Positions 1-10,825 are shown, counted from the stretch's first letter. The stretch: DNA of 64,000 nucleotides from an uncultured Acetatifactor sp. (GCA_910584375.1 CAJUAH010000015.1:1-64000), one strand, 5' to 3'. Numbers and translations: made by a program. The notes: generated by a model not told the origin, from the letters alone.

Positions 1-904
<904 letters not shown>

Positions 905-1103
905 TAGTTTATCCAAGCCAGTCTTGCTATCTGGCATTACTGTCTTTTAGGTTTTGTTCTCTGAAATAGACTTTTCGTGGTTTTTCCACTTTTAAAGAAT
1001 TTTCAGGGTTGCATTGCTGTTTATTTGTCAAAGTACATGGAAGTTGACGATTCCGTCATTAACTTCCCGTTGTCGAATTGTGTCTCACTCAACAACGTTT
1101 ATG
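905..1103 (-). other. rRNA operon leader region
   Basis: This stretch lies between the predicted transcription start and the 16S 5' end. It contains no gene. It holds an inverted repeat at 1040-1066 with outer arms GAAGTT/AACTTC and inner arms GACG/CGTC, which may belong to the leader processing structure. The remainder up to the next gene stop at 1257 (1133-1256) is AT-rich and shows no convincing open frame or terminator. Confidence 0.6.
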
Positions 1104-1132
1104 AGTATAGCACTCCTTTTTTCCGTTGTCAA
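1104..1132 (-). promoter_or_regulatory. rRNA operon promoter
   Basis: On the minus strand a perfect -35 box TTGACA occupies 1132-1127 and TATACT, one mismatch from TATAAT, occupies 1109-1104, with exactly 17 bp between them. This is close to the sigma-A consensus and sits about 200 bp upstream of the mature 16S 5' end, as expected for an rRNA operon. Transcription would start near 1097. Confidence 0.85.
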
Positions 1133-1256
1133 CAACAAAATCAAAAAAATTTCATAAAATTTTCTACAATTTCCTTTTGACGCTGAAAGTCCGTAAAACT
1201 CAGCATTTGGAGTGCTTTATTCTGGTAAAATGCCACAGTATAAACTGCAAATTTCC

Positions 1257-2000
1257 TTATTTGAGCGAAATTGTTGTATTTCTTTCACCATTTTTGACAA
1301 TTATCTCTACACCAGCCACATCCTGCAGACTTATGGCCTCGTATTCCGCCAGAATCACCACCTCCCGACTCTCGTTCGGATCCAGTTCATCCTTGTAGAG
1401 AGTCAGGTCGTTGGAAAGAAATGTGGCCAGACTGTTGACGCTGATGCCGTTGACAGATACCCTGATCAGCGGTTTCTGCTCTCCGATATCGGCCGTCTCC
1501 GTCCCCTCCCCCTGGTTTTGCAGCGTAAAATTCAGCACCAGCAATTTGTTTCCGTCTCCGGCATCCACGGTAAAATACTCTTCTACAGAGGCATCCTGAG
1601 GATAGCTGTCCGTTATCTCATATCCCGTATATGTCAAAATCAGTTGTTCCGGCAATCCCAGCGCTTCCTCCAGGCTTAACTCACTTTGCGCCCCGCTGTC
1701 CTGTTCGCCCGTCATATCTATCACCGGCGTATCCTCCGTGGGATCCATTCCCACGTTCTCAGGAGCCGGCGTCTCTTCCGGTGCGGGAGTCTCCTGAGGT
1801 GTCTCAGGTTCCTCCGTGACCAGCGTTTCCACATCCACCAATCTGCTCTTGTAATTCACGTCATGGGATAAAAGCAGCATGGCCGTATATTCGCCCACTT
1901 CCTGAAGCTGTTCATCCGTCAGATCCGGGATCGCGTTTCCGCATCCGGCCATCATAAGAGCCATCACTGCCAGCAATGCCGCAACTGTTTTTTTTCTCAT
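1257..2000 (-). CDS. Lipoprotein with DUF4352-like C-terminal domain
   Basis: A 247-residue predicted lipoprotein. It starts with a basic, hydrophobic signal sequence ending in a lipobox (MMAGC), so it should be exported and lipid-anchored at Cys20. A low-complexity Glu/Pro/Thr linker (about residues 62-95) separates the anchor from a C-terminal beta-rich domain of about 130 residues. That domain has the pattern of the Ig-like DUF4352/DUF5067 type found in many Firmicutes lipoproteins; this is a weak match by eye. A purine-rich ribosome binding site precedes the ATG. The gene is separated from the rRNA promoter and could be co-transcribed with the membrane protein gene upstream at 2086-4278. 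Function is unknown. Confidence 0.75.
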   Translation of the reverse strand: MRKKTVAALLAVMALMMAGCGNAIPDLTDEQLQEVGEYTAMLLLSHDVNYKSRLVDVETLVTEEPETPQETPAPEETPAPENVGMDPTEDTPVIDMTGEQDSGAQSELSLEEALGLPEQLILTYTGYEITDSYPQDASVEEYFTVDAGDGNKLLVLNFTLQNQGEGTETADIGEQKPLIRVSVNGISVNSLATFLSNDLTLYKDELDPNESREVVILAEYEAISLQDVAGVEIIVKNGERNTTISLK

Positions 2001-2027
2001 CTTTTTCCTTTCCTTTCCCGCATTTCA

Positions 2028-2065
2028 CTTCCGGGATGCGCATCCCACGGACGCGCGTACGGAAG
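2028..2065 (-). other. Hairpin between the membrane protein and lipoprotein genes
   Basis: Outer arms CTTCCG/CGGAAG enclose the 14-bp palindrome GGGATGCGCATCCC at 2033-2046. It lies just upstream of the lipoprotein ribosome binding site. There is no T-run after it on the minus strand, so it is not a clear intrinsic terminator. It may be a processing or attenuation element. Confidence 0.4.
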
Positions 2066-2085
2066 TCATATTCCCAGACACCGTT

Positions 2086-4278
2086 CTACTTATTATATTT
2101 TTTATCCATCAACGCATAGACCCCTGAGATCATCAAAGCCACCACTCCGGCTGCCATAAACAGGATGATCCGTTGCAGAGACTGTACTCTGAAATCGAAC
2201 AGAGTAATCTTCAGGCACATCAACAGACAGAGTACCAGGCCATATATACGCAGTTTCCTGTCCGTCTGCCGGAACCCAAAGACTATGCCCAGCAGACCTG
2301 TCACCATCAGCAATATACTGGATGTGATCCGGTAGTCAAATCTGGCGACCAGCACCATATAGGACAGGAAAACGGCCACCGCCAGGCCCCTCCATTTCTC
2401 CGCTCCTGAAAAGAATCTGGACTGGCAGGTAAACAAAAGAATACCCAGTCCCAGCACTGTCAGGATGAGATATATCACTCTGCTGTCAAATCTCTCAAAC
2501 AAACACAGGCTGAGATAGCAGGCCGTCTCCATCACCAGCACGGTCACATTGAACCCCCGGATCCCTTTGCCCGCAAATCTTTTGACACCGTTGAACAAAA
2601 GAGAGGCCATCCACATCACCGCCACGATCAGCGGCAGCAGCAGATCATTGTCCACTGTCATGGAAATATACAGCACCACTGTTCCCGTCAGCAGGAATTC
2701 GTAATATGTCTGCCAGTGGTTCATCAGCAGGATTCCCAACAGCAGGACGCCAAGCAGGATATACCCGTAAATATCATTGTGGTAAACCAGCGCTGCCAAT
2801 GCCGTCCAGGTAGTGATAACCGCATCCGCCACCCGCAGAGGTTTTTGGCGGCAGGCCAGCAATTTGTAAACCGCCAGCAGGATCACCAGCGTTATGGTGA
2901 CGCTCAGCTGTTCATTCGAGCCGTTTCCCAGCAAGAACAGCGCGGCTCCTGCCACAAAATACGGTTGTATCCACCGCAGATGACCTTTCTGTCTGGTCAG
3001 GATAAAGAACAGGCCGCCCATGACCGCTATCGCCGCCATGACTCCCAGGCGTATCCATATCTCTATATCGGAATAGGCTCCCTGATATCTGCTGGAAAAA
3101 CCGACAGCGCGCCAGTGGGCGCATAACAGCAGGAAAGCGCCGATTCCAAAAGCAATATATACTCCCAGCGTCTGGTTACTGTCCCGCACCGGCATTCTCC
3201 ATACGGTCAGTTCCACCAGAAGGATGCTGACTACCACAAAGCCGATCACATAGAGAGCGCGCAGCTCCATCGCCTGCCAGGGCTGAACCGTCCCCAGCGC
3301 AAACAGCAGGGCAAAAAGCGCTGTTCCGGCTATCTGGCCCACTGCTATGCCATAAGCCCATTTTTTGACAGGCAGGAAAATACCCAATAACTGCACCAGC
3401 ACGATCATCACCATATAGATCAGCAGCTCCGTATCGCTGACCATATGCAAAGTATCCATCATCAGGAAACTGACCATACACGCGCCCAGACAGATAATGC
3501 GCAGAATACCCGCGTCCTTCTTCCTGCTGACGATCATCACCGCCACGGTGATAAAAGTAGTGATCAGTACGGTGACCAGACCGTTGAAATTGTGCAGATA
3601 CAGGAAGTTCACCATGGTGGTCACATACAGGCTGCCAATCCCCAGCGAGGAAAATATCATGGATAATATCTGGCTTTTCTTCTTTACCACAAATTCCGCG
3701 ACGCCCCACACCAACAGTCCCAGCACATAGAGCCCCAGTTCCTTTACCAGGCTGCCCATATAATTGATCCCCAGCAGGATCAACGCCGCCAGCACAAAGA
3801 GGACGCCTATGGTTCCAAACACGTTGATGCCGATTGTAAACTCATGATTTCTCTGCGGATGCGGTTCCCTTGCAGGCGGAGACGTCATCTGAAACTGTGG
3901 CATTTCCTGTGACAGTGACGCTCCCCATGGCTGCGGCGTCTCCTGTGCCTGTGGCGCTCCCTGCCGGAGATGCAAAGACAACTGCTCCACGGTCCCGGCG
4001 CTGAACGCGCCCACGCTGCCGCTTTTCTCCGGCTGCGTCAGAGACAGACCAGACGCCGATGCCTGCGGTTCGTCGGCAGACTGCGCCGTCTCCATGCGCT
4101 GCCGATATATCCGCAGATTCCGTTCCAGTCCCGCCTCGATCAGATCAAGCTGATGTTTTTCCTGGATCAGGCCGCTCTCCAGTTTGACGAGATATTCCGT
4201 AAAATAGCGATCCTGAGACTCCTCTTTGAGCTGCCCTACCCGCTCTTTGATCCGCTCATATATTCCCTGCTGTTCCAT
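2086..4278 (-). CDS. Large polytopic membrane protein, DUF2339-like
   Basis: A 730-residue membrane protein. Residues 1-65 are charged and helical, probably coiled coil. A Gln/Pro/Ser-rich linker follows to about residue 145. The remainder is a long series of hydrophobic segments (about 18 or more) separated by short basic loops. The layout of a cytosolic coiled coil, a linker and many helices starting with a GTIGVLFVLAALILLG-type segment resembles the DUF2339 family of predicted membrane proteins, whose function is not established. A GGAGG lies about 12 nt before the ATG, a rather long spacing, so the start is not certain. The next gene on the same strand is the lipoprotein at 1257-2000. No catalytic motif was seen. 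Confidence 0.7.
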   Translation of the reverse strand: MEQQGIYERIKERVGQLKEESQDRYFTEYLVKLESGLIQEKHQLDLIEAGLERNLRIYRQRMETAQSADEPQASASGLSLTQPEKSGSVGAFSAGTVEQLSLHLRQGAPQAQETPQPWGASLSQEMPQFQMTSPPAREPHPQRNHEFTIGINVFGTIGVLFVLAALILLGINYMGSLVKELGLYVLGLLVWGVAEFVVKKKSQILSMIFSSLGIGSLYVTTMVNFLYLHNFNGLVTVLITTFITVAVMIVSRKKDAGILRIICLGACMVSFLMMDTLHMVSDTELLIYMVMIVLVQLLGIFLPVKKWAYGIAVGQIAGTALFALLFALGTVQPWQAMELRALYVIGFVVVSILLVELTVWRMPVRDSNQTLGVYIAFGIGAFLLLCAHWRAVGFSSRYQGAYSDIEIWIRLGVMAAIAVMGGLFFILTRQKGHLRWIQPYFVAGAALFLLGNGSNEQLSVTITLVILLAVYKLLACRQKPLRVADAVITTWTALAALVYHNDIYGYILLGVLLLGILLMNHWQTYYEFLLTGTVVLYISMTVDNDLLLPLIVAVMWMASLLFNGVKRFAGKGIRGFNVTVLVMETACYLSLCLFERFDSRVIYLILTVLGLGILLFTCQSRFFSGAEKWRGLAVAVFLSYMVLVARFDYRITSSILLMVTGLLGIVFGFRQTDRKLRIYGLVLCLLMCLKITLFDFRVQSLQRIILFMAAGVVALMISGVYALMDKKYNK

Positions 4279-4327
4279 CTGTCACTTACGCCCCTCCACT
4301 GTAGTCTCACGTTTTCCCAAAGGTATG

Positions 4328-5605
4328 CTACAACATATATTCCCTGTATTTATCCGCATCCTGACGGTGACAGCTCACCTCCAGGAACAGACCGTCCTCC
4401 CGGTATTCCTGCGCATGAACCATGGAATGTTCCATAAAATAGGATGCGACCGCGCCTTGATCATAGGGTAGCAGCAGCCTGCAGTCCACATGCCCTGCAT
4501 ATACCTTTTCCTTTATCAGCGCGATCAGTTCCTCCATTCCCTCGCCCGCCGCGGCCGCCATATAGACATGCTCCTGCGCGAGCCGGGGATACTCGCGGTC
4601 GCCCAGATCGCTTTTATTGTACGCCACGATCATGGGAATGTGCCCCGCATCCAGTTCCTCCAGTGTCTGCCGGGTCACTTCCATATGCTGCCTGTAATGA
4701 GAGTCCGACACATCCACCACCTGCACCAGCAGATCCGCGTACCGCACCTCCTCCAGAGTGGAACGGAACGCTTTGACCAGCCCGTGGGGCAGCTTATGAA
4801 TAAATCCCACTGTGTCCACCAGAAAAAAAGGCTTGTTATCCTCTGTCTCGATGGTGCGCACACTGGTATCCAGCGTGGCGAACAACATATCCTTTTCCGT
4901 CACCGTCTTTTCCGACGCCTGCCCATACCGCTCTACCAGCCGGTTCATGATCGTGGATTTACCGGCGTTGGTGTAGCCGACCAGAGCCACCTGGGGAATT
5001 CTGGAGCCCATACGTCTCTTTCTCTGGATATTGCGCCCCTGCTCCACCTCTGCCAGTTCCCTGCGCAGTTCGCTGATGCGGTGCTCGATCTTCCGACGGT
5101 CCAGCTCCAGTTTTTTCTCTCCTGTGCCCTTGTTGCTCAACGCTCCGCTGGCGCCGCCCTGTCTGCCCAGAGCGTCATGCATCCCCACCAGACGGGGCAG
5201 CAGATACTGCAGTCGGGCCATCTCCACCTGCAGCTTTGCCTCCCTGGTTCTGGCCCGAAGGGCAAAAATATCCAGTATCAACGCGGTTCTGTCCAAGATG
5301 GGCATGTGCAGTTCCTGCTGAAGATTCCGCAGTTGAGAGGGAGCAAGGGCATTGTCAAACACTACCGTCTGCGCCTCGCACTGCCCGGCGTATTCCCGTA
5401 TCTCCTCCACCTTGCCCGGCCCTACATAAAAGGCCTTGTTCGGCGTACACAGGCGTTGCGTGATAAGGCCGACCACCTGCATGCCGCATGCCAGCGCCAG
5501 ACTGCCCAGCTCCTCCATGGAGTAGTCAAAGTCCTCTTCCTCTCCTGTATCCACGCCCACCAGCAGCGCCCTCTCCGTTTCCTGCCGCGTATCCCGTTCC
5601 TCCAT
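4328..5605 (-). CDS. hflX: GTPase HflX
   Basis: HflX is a ribosome-associated GTPase that splits stalled 70S ribosomes under stress. The protein has the HflX N-terminal domain with its Gly-rich segment (LGRQGGASGALSNKG region), a coiled coil, then a G domain with P-loop GYTNAGKST, DTVGF (switch II) and NKSD (G4). The length of 425 residues is normal. A longer frame runs upstream to 5710 and would overlap the histidine kinase gene. I chose the ATG at 5605 because GAGAGG lies 5 nt before it, while the upstream ATGs at 5710, 5626 and 5623 lack such a site. It lies downstream of the two-component genes on the same strand. Confidence 0.93.
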   Translation of the reverse strand: MEERDTRQETERALLVGVDTGEEEDFDYSMEELGSLALACGMQVVGLITQRLCTPNKAFYVGPGKVEEIREYAGQCEAQTVVFDNALAPSQLRNLQQELHMPILDRTALILDIFALRARTREAKLQVEMARLQYLLPRLVGMHDALGRQGGASGALSNKGTGEKKLELDRRKIEHRISELRRELAEVEQGRNIQRKRRMGSRIPQVALVGYTNAGKSTIMNRLVERYGQASEKTVTEKDMLFATLDTSVRTIETEDNKPFFLVDTVGFIHKLPHGLVKAFRSTLEEVRYADLLVQVVDVSDSHYRQHMEVTRQTLEELDAGHIPMIVAYNKSDLGDREYPRLAQEHVYMAAAAGEGMEELIALIKEKVYAGHVDCRLLLPYDQGAVASYFMEHSMVHAQEYREDGLFLEVSCHRQDADKYREYML

Positions 5606-5685
5606 ACATGCCTCTCTTTCCATCATAATACATATGCCGGATAATTGCAAATAGCTATCTGAAATTTTCACGCGGTCGATTATGG

Positions 5686-7167
5686 TTAAGCCTCCTCCAG
5701 CGTAAACCAAAACAGCACGCCGTCGGAATAGTTCTGCACCCCATACTCCTGATTCATGGATTCCATGATCGCTTTTACAATAGACAGCCCCACGCCGCTG
5801 CCGCCATACTCCCGGGTTCTGGCCTTGTCCACCTTATAGAATTTCTCCCAGAGATGGGACAGACTCTCCTCAGGAATGGGGTCTCCTGTGTTGAACACGC
5901 CGACCCTTGCCTTTCCTTCCGCCTGCTCCACAGTGACATGGATCATTTTCTCACCCCGGCAGTAATGAACCGCATTGGTAAAATAATTCATAAAGACTTC
6001 CTCTGTCTTGAACTCATCGCCCCATACATAGACCGGCTGTGTCTGCTCCATTTTCACAGTGATCCCGTCCTGTTTTGTCAGAATCTCCGCCGATTGCAGA
6101 TATGTCCGTATCATTGCCACGATATCGAAACGCTCCATACTGACCTTGTCATTGCCAAACTCCAGCTGGTTCAGCGTCAGAAGTTTCTGCACCATGGTAT
6201 TCATCTTGCCCGCCTCGTCCATAATGACTTCACAGTAAAAATCCCTGCTCTCCGGATCGTCGCTGATACCCTCTTTCAGGCCCTCCGCATATCCCTGAAT
6301 CAGCGCTATGGGGGTTTTCAGCTCGTGGGACACATTCGCCAGAAATTCCTTGCGCATCTCGTCGATCCGCTCTTTTTTCTCAATATCCTTCTGCAGCTCA
6401 TTGTTGGCTGTCTTTAACTCCGATACAGTCCGCTCCAGGGATTCCGACATCTGGTTGATGTTACCGCCCAGCAGGCCGATCTCATTTTTCTCCCTGCCGT
6501 GATATCTGGCGTTGAAGTCCAGATGCGCCATGCGCTGGGATATCTCGGCTAACTCCAGCACGGGATCCGTCACCCGCTTGGACATAAACCACATCAAAAT
6601 GCCGCCCACCAGGGCCGCCGCCACGCCGATATATGCCAGAAAACGGTTGGCGATCTTCACGCTCTCCTGTATACTCTCCATCGTGGTATTGACGATAAAC
6701 CAGTGTCCGTTCTCCAGCTGTCCGTACATCTCAATATACTCTGTCTTGCTGCGCGCATCCACATATTTAAAGAGCGTGTTGGGCGCGGGAATATCCTCAT
6801 AGATCTCCTCCCCGAAAGTACTGTCCACCGCATAGCCGATAATATAGCGCAGCAGCCGTTTGGAGAGTTCCTCCCGGTTGTTGAATACCACGGCATAGGC
6901 GATCCGGGAGTCGGCGTCTATAACCTCCACATTGATGTTGGAGATAAACGCAAACCGCCCCATCTCCTGAGCAAATTCCTCACTGCCCAGATTCCCCGAG
7001 ACCGCGGCGGTATTCAGACGTTGATATGCCTCCCGCACCACATCGGCCTTCTCCAGCTCATAATATTTTTCCAGAAAAGTATTGTTGATAAACCAGCATG
7101 CCAGAATAGTACCCACCAACAGTCCTATGGTGAGGGCCGCCAGCTGTCTGCGTATGGAGGTTCTCAT
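5686..7167 (-). CDS. Membrane sensor histidine kinase
   Basis: A 493-residue sensor kinase, the partner of the response regulator directly upstream. It has a first membrane helix (about residues 8-28), an extracytoplasmic sensor region of about 140 residues, a second helix around 180-200, a HAMP linker, a HisKA domain with the phospho-acceptor motif VSHELKTP near residue 290, and an HATPase_c domain with GGSGVGLSIVK (G2 box). The ATG at 7167 overlaps the regulator stop codon as ATGA, with GGAGGT 9 nt upstream, so translation is probably coupled. An in-frame ATG 12 codons earlier is less likely. The signal sensed cannot be told from the sequence. Confidence 0.92.
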   Translation of the reverse strand: MRTSIRRQLAALTIGLLVGTILACWFINNTFLEKYYELEKADVVREAYQRLNTAAVSGNLGSEEFAQEMGRFAFISNINVEVIDADSRIAYAVVFNNREELSKRLLRYIIGYAVDSTFGEEIYEDIPAPNTLFKYVDARSKTEYIEMYGQLENGHWFIVNTTMESIQESVKIANRFLAYIGVAAALVGGILMWFMSKRVTDPVLELAEISQRMAHLDFNARYHGREKNEIGLLGGNINQMSESLERTVSELKTANNELQKDIEKKERIDEMRKEFLANVSHELKTPIALIQGYAEGLKEGISDDPESRDFYCEVIMDEAGKMNTMVQKLLTLNQLEFGNDKVSMERFDIVAMIRTYLQSAEILTKQDGITVKMEQTQPVYVWGDEFKTEEVFMNYFTNAVHYCRGEKMIHVTVEQAEGKARVGVFNTGDPIPEESLSHLWEKFYKVDKARTREYGGSGVGLSIVKAIMESMNQEYGVQNYSDGVLFWFTLEEA

Positions 7168-7847
7168 GGCTCCGCGACCTCCAGCTTGTACCCCATCCCC
7201 CATATGGTCTTGATCATATCCCCCTTGGCCCCCATTTTACTGCGGAGTTTTTTCACATGGGTATCTATGGTCCTGGCATCGCCAAAATAGTCGTAATTCC
7301 ATACGTTGTTCAATATCTTTTCCCTTGACAGCGCGATTCCCCTGTTCTCCACAAAATAGGCCAGCAGTTCAAACTCCTTGTAGCTCAGCTCCACCGGCTG
7401 ACCGTCTATCGTCACCTGATGCGCCGTCTTGTCGATGGTGATACCCCCGCAGGAAAGGAGCTGTTCCTGGGCGCCGGACTGGGTGCGCCGCAGGATCGCC
7501 TCGATGCGGGCCACCAGAATCTTGGGACTGAAGGGTTTGGAGATATACTCGTCCACTCCCAGCTGAAATCCCTGCAGTTCGTCCCGCTCGTCCCCCCGGG
7601 CTGTCAGCATGATGATGGGAACCTGGGAATAGGCCCGAATCTCCCTGCACACCTGCCAGCCGTCCATCCTGGGCATCATCACGTCCAGCACGATCAGAGC
7701 GATCCCTTTTTCCCGGAAAAAAATTTCCACCGCCTGCTCCCCGTCCTCGGCCTCCAGCACATCATAATTGTCTTTCACCAGAAAATCTCTCACCAGCTTG
7801 CGCATCCTGCTCTCGTCATCCACTACCAGAATCTTTCGTCTCTCCAT
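7164..7847 (-). CDS. OmpR/PhoB-family response regulator
   Basis: A 227-residue DNA-binding regulator of a two-component system. The receiver domain shows the acidic pair Asp10-Asp11, the phospho-acceptor Asp55 in VLDVMMPRMDG, and the conserved Lys in ISKPFSP. The C-terminal half is a winged helix with ELLAYFVENRG and RTIDTHVKKLRSKMG, typical of the OmpR class. It is the first gene of a regulator-kinase pair with a 4-nt overlap. The promoter was not resolved in the 75 bp upstream. Target genes are unknown; hflX follows the pair. Confidence 0.93.
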   Translation of the reverse strand: MERRKILVVDDESRMRKLVRDFLVKDNYDVLEAEDGEQAVEIFFREKGIALIVLDVMMPRMDGWQVCREIRAYSQVPIIMLTARGDERDELQGFQLGVDEYISKPFSPKILVARIEAILRRTQSGAQEQLLSCGGITIDKTAHQVTIDGQPVELSYKEFELLAYFVENRGIALSREKILNNVWNYDYFGDARTIDTHVKKLRSKMGAKGDMIKTIWGMGYKLEVAEP

Positions 7848-7922
7848 GGGATCTACCTCTTTCCTGCATTGTCATGGAATATTTTAGAACATATTTATGT
7901 ATTTTCTGTGAAAAGATCGGAT

Positions 7923-8492
7923 TTATTCTATTATTTTCAATTCCCTCTCCTTATCCCGGATGATCTGTTCCCGCTGCTGCAGATCCTGCTCCCAGGACGC
8001 ATACTCGTTCAGAATGGCAGTGCGGTAATTGACTATATTGGGCTGATTGCTGGTCAGCGCAAGCGCGAACATGAGGACTACCGCCAGCGCCAGCAGCACA
8101 TTCAATATTACGGAAGTCCGCAGCCAGGCCTTCCTGCCGCGCTCCTCCTCCCCTCCCCCGACGCCGCTCCGCAGCGGTCTCTCCCTCTTTTTGGGGATCG
8201 TGATACAGGGGGCGTTTATGGGGATCATGGGGACCTTGGCCGGATCGATATTCTCCTGGTCCAGCAGAAAATCCTGCAAATGTTTTAAATAGATCATCCC
8301 CACCGGCGTCTTAAAGATCCGCTCTCTGAGCATTCTCTCATAAAGAGTCAGCACCTGCTGGGGATGCCGGTAGTCCAGGTGTTTCTCCAGATATTCGATC
8401 TGCTTTCTTTCCTTTGAGGCCATCCCCGCGTCCTCCGCGTTTAAAAATATGAAACCTTCCGCATTTCTGCTCGGCTGTGTCTCTCCTGCCAT
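7923..8492 (-). CDS. Single-pass membrane protein of unknown function
   Basis: A 189-residue protein that I do not recognise. Residues 1-110 are soluble and basic, with a helical segment (QIEYLEKHLDYRHPQQVLTLYE). One clear hydrophobic helix lies at about 122-145 (SVILNVLLALAVVLMFALAL), and the last 40 residues are charged and helical, probably coiled coil. The ATG has GGAGG seven nt upstream. It is located between the two-component genes and thrC on the same strand, but with gaps of about 75-80 bp on each side, so operon membership is uncertain. Confidence 0.7.
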   Translation of the reverse strand: MAGETQPSRNAEGFIFLNAEDAGMASKERKQIEYLEKHLDYRHPQQVLTLYERMLRERIFKTPVGMIYLKHLQDFLLDQENIDPAKVPMIPINAPCITIPKKRERPLRSGVGGGEEERGRKAWLRTSVILNVLLALAVVLMFALALTSNQPNIVNYRTAILNEYASWEQDLQQREQIIRDKERELKIIE

Positions 8493-8573
8493 GCGCGTAC
8501 CTCCGCTCTTCGCTGTCCTGAAACCCGAAATGGCTGACCCCCGTCCTGCGAAGCCCAGCCATTCCCCCTGCGT

Positions 8574-10064
8574 TTACCGCATCTTTAAAAATCTCTTTAC
8601 CATGTCCGGCATCTCATCCACTTCACAGGTATTGTCATGCAGCACCGGAGCGCTGCGAATCTCCTCGATGGCTCCTGGAACCGTCACATTGGCAATCCTG
8701 GAAAGTTCGTCCACCAGTTCAAAATCCGTCATACTGTCATATTTATCATCGATGGCGTTCATCACACTGCGGGTAAATTTAAACGGGCTGGCCGTGGAGA
8801 CGATGACCGTGGGCGTTTGATCCCCCGTCTCCTCCACATATTTGCCGTAGACAGACGCCGCCACCGCGGTATGGGTATCGATCACATAACCGCAATCGTC
8901 ATACAGCCTGCGGATCGTCGCCGCCGTCTCCTCCTCCGTGGCATAACCGCCGTAAAAGTCCTGCAACCGGGCTCTCATCTCCTCCGTGATCTCATATCTG
9001 CCCTGGCCCGTGAGTGCCGCCATCAGATCGGCATTGCGCTGCGGGTCGTCCCCGGCGATCCGGTAGATCAGACGCTCCAGATTGCTGGAGATCAGGATAT
9101 CCATGGAGGGAGAGCTGGTCAGCACAAACTTCCGGTTGCGGTCATATACGCCGGTGCGGAAGAAGTCATACAGCACCTTATTGTCATTGGAGGCGCAGAT
9201 CAGCTTACCGATGGGCAGTCCCATATTTTTGGCATAAAATGCCGCCAGGATATTGCCGAAATTACCGGTGGGCACCACCACATTGATCTTCTGCCCCTCC
9301 TGGATCCGGCCCTCGCCCAGCAACCGGGTATAGGCGTACACATAGTACACGATCTGAGGCACCAGACGTCCGATGTTGATGGAATTGGCCGAGGAGAACT
9401 GAAAACCGCTCTCCGCCATCTCCGCCGCCAGCGCCCTGTCCGAAAAGATCTTCTTCACCCCGGTCTGGGCGTCGTCAAAATTCCCGTGGATCCCCACCAC
9501 AAAGGTATTGTCTCCACGCTGGGTCACCATCTGTTTCTCCTGGATGGGACTGACGCCGTTCTTGGGATAAAACACCGCGATGCGGGTTCCCTCCACATCC
9601 GCGAAACCGGCCAGCGCCGCCTTGCCCGTATCCCCGGAAGTGGCCGTCAGGATCACGATCTCATTTTTAATATGATTCTTTTGGGCGGAAACGGTGAGCA
9701 GATGGGGCAGTACGGACAGCGCCATATCCTTAAAGGCAATGGTCGCCCCGTGAAACAGTTCCAGAAAATAAACGCCATCCGCCTCCGCCAGCGGCGCGAT
9801 CGCCTCCGTGTCAAATTTCTCATTATAAGCCCTGGAGATACAGCCGGTAAGCTCCTCCCGGGTAAAATCCGTCAGATAGAGTTTCATCACCTCACAGGCG
9901 ACCTCCTGATAGCTCATAGCCGCCAGCTCCTTCAGACTCCTGTCCAAAGCGGGAATATGATCCGGCACAAACAGGCCGCCGTCATCCGTAAGTCCTTTCA
10001 AGATTGCCACAGAGGCGCTCACCGGCTCCTGGCCGCTCCTGGTACTCTTATATAACACTTCCAT
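8574..10064 (-). CDS. thrC: Threonine synthase
   Basis: A 496-residue PLP-dependent lyase that converts O-phospho-L-homoserine to threonine and phosphate. The PLP-binding lysine is in the motif TIAFKDMAL, and the phosphate-binding glycine loop region SGDTGKAALAG follows. The length and the N-terminal segment LYKSTRSGQ place it in the long, fungal/E. coli-like class of threonine synthases rather than the short Bacillus form. A purine-rich AAAGGGG precedes the ATG. No other threonine-pathway gene adjoins it. No T-box or other leader is visible in the short upstream gap to the SleB gene. Confidence 0.95.
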   Translation of the reverse strand: MEVLYKSTRSGQEPVSASVAILKGLTDDGGLFVPDHIPALDRSLKELAAMSYQEVACEVMKLYLTDFTREELTGCISRAYNEKFDTEAIAPLAEADGVYFLELFHGATIAFKDMALSVLPHLLTVSAQKNHIKNEIVILTATSGDTGKAALAGFADVEGTRIAVFYPKNGVSPIQEKQMVTQRGDNTFVVGIHGNFDDAQTGVKKIFSDRALAAEMAESGFQFSSANSINIGRLVPQIVYYVYAYTRLLGEGRIQEGQKINVVVPTGNFGNILAAFYAKNMGLPIGKLICASNDNKVLYDFFRTGVYDRNRKFVLTSSPSMDILISSNLERLIYRIAGDDPQRNADLMAALTGQGRYEITEEMRARLQDFYGGYATEEETAATIRRLYDDCGYVIDTHTAVAASVYGKYVEETGDQTPTVIVSTASPFKFTRSVMNAIDDKYDSMTDFELVDELSRIANVTVPGAIEEIRSAPVLHDNTCEVDEMPDMVKRFLKMR

Positions 10065-10146
10065 TTTATCCCCTTTCTGTATAACGCAGGTTCGCTCATA
10101 TTTTCACTGGAGTGATTATAGCATAAATCCCGCCCCCGCGCAACGG

Positions 10147-10767
10147 CTAAAAGAAGAACTCGTGGCCGCCGTGCCGGAACAGAAAAGTCAGCTTTCTGTC
10201 AAACCAGCGCATACTGTCGCTGTCCGCGTGTCTCCTGGCGGCAAAGTACAGAGCGCCCTGGGAAAGATCCTCCCCGTCTATGGCCCGCTGCACCGCCCTG
10301 ACCGTCTCCTCGCTGATCTTCACTTTCCAGATGCGCCCGGACGCCACCGGCGAGAATTGCGTGACCCTGCCGTTTTTCTGCATTACCACATCCTTTACGG
10401 TGTCGGGAAAGGCCTCGCTGTTCACTCTGTTCAACACCACATTGGCCACCAGGAGTTTGCCGTCCTCGTCCTCCCCTCCCGCCTCCGCCTCCACTATGCG
10501 CAGCAGAATCTCATAATCCTCGTCGCACAGCTCGTACGCGGGCGGCCTCTCCAGCACGTCACAGTCCACGATCCGCTGTCCCGACGCGGCTGCGTCAGCC
10601 ACACCCAGGGCGCTGCTGCGCTGATCCGCCACCAGAGCTCTGTCCAGAGCCGTCTCCATCATGGGCTCTCCAAACTGCCTGCTGTCGCCGATTGCCGCGA
10701 TACACACATATCCGGACAAAAACAACATATGTAGCAGAACTATGATCCCCAAAGCTTTTTTATACAT
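10147..10767 (-). CDS. Cell wall hydrolase, SleB/CwlJ family
   Basis: A 206-residue exported hydrolase. It has an N-terminal hydrophobic signal/anchor (residues 5-25). The C-terminal 120 residues match the Hydrolase_2 (SleB) domain: an early catalytic Glu in LLRIVEAEAGGE, then LLVANVVLNRV, VTQFSPV and ALYFAARR. SleB and CwlJ act on spore cortex, but this family also occurs in non-sporulating Clostridia in vegetative wall turnover, so the role is inferred only. AGGAGG precedes the start. The gene is divergent from the MBOAT gene at 10899. Confidence 0.88.
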   Translation of the reverse strand: MYKKALGIIVLLHMLFLSGYVCIAAIGDSRQFGEPMMETALDRALVADQRSSALGVADAAASGQRIVDCDVLERPPAYELCDEDYEILLRIVEAEAGGEDEDGKLLVANVVLNRVNSEAFPDTVKDVVMQKNGRVTQFSPVASGRIWKVKISEETVRAVQRAIDGEDLSQGALYFAARRHADSDSMRWFDRKLTFLFRHGGHEFFF

Positions 10768-10825
10768 AGGACTCTCTCCTCCTGTTCACACTTATTATAA
10801 GTTTATACAGCAAGTCCTAAAAATA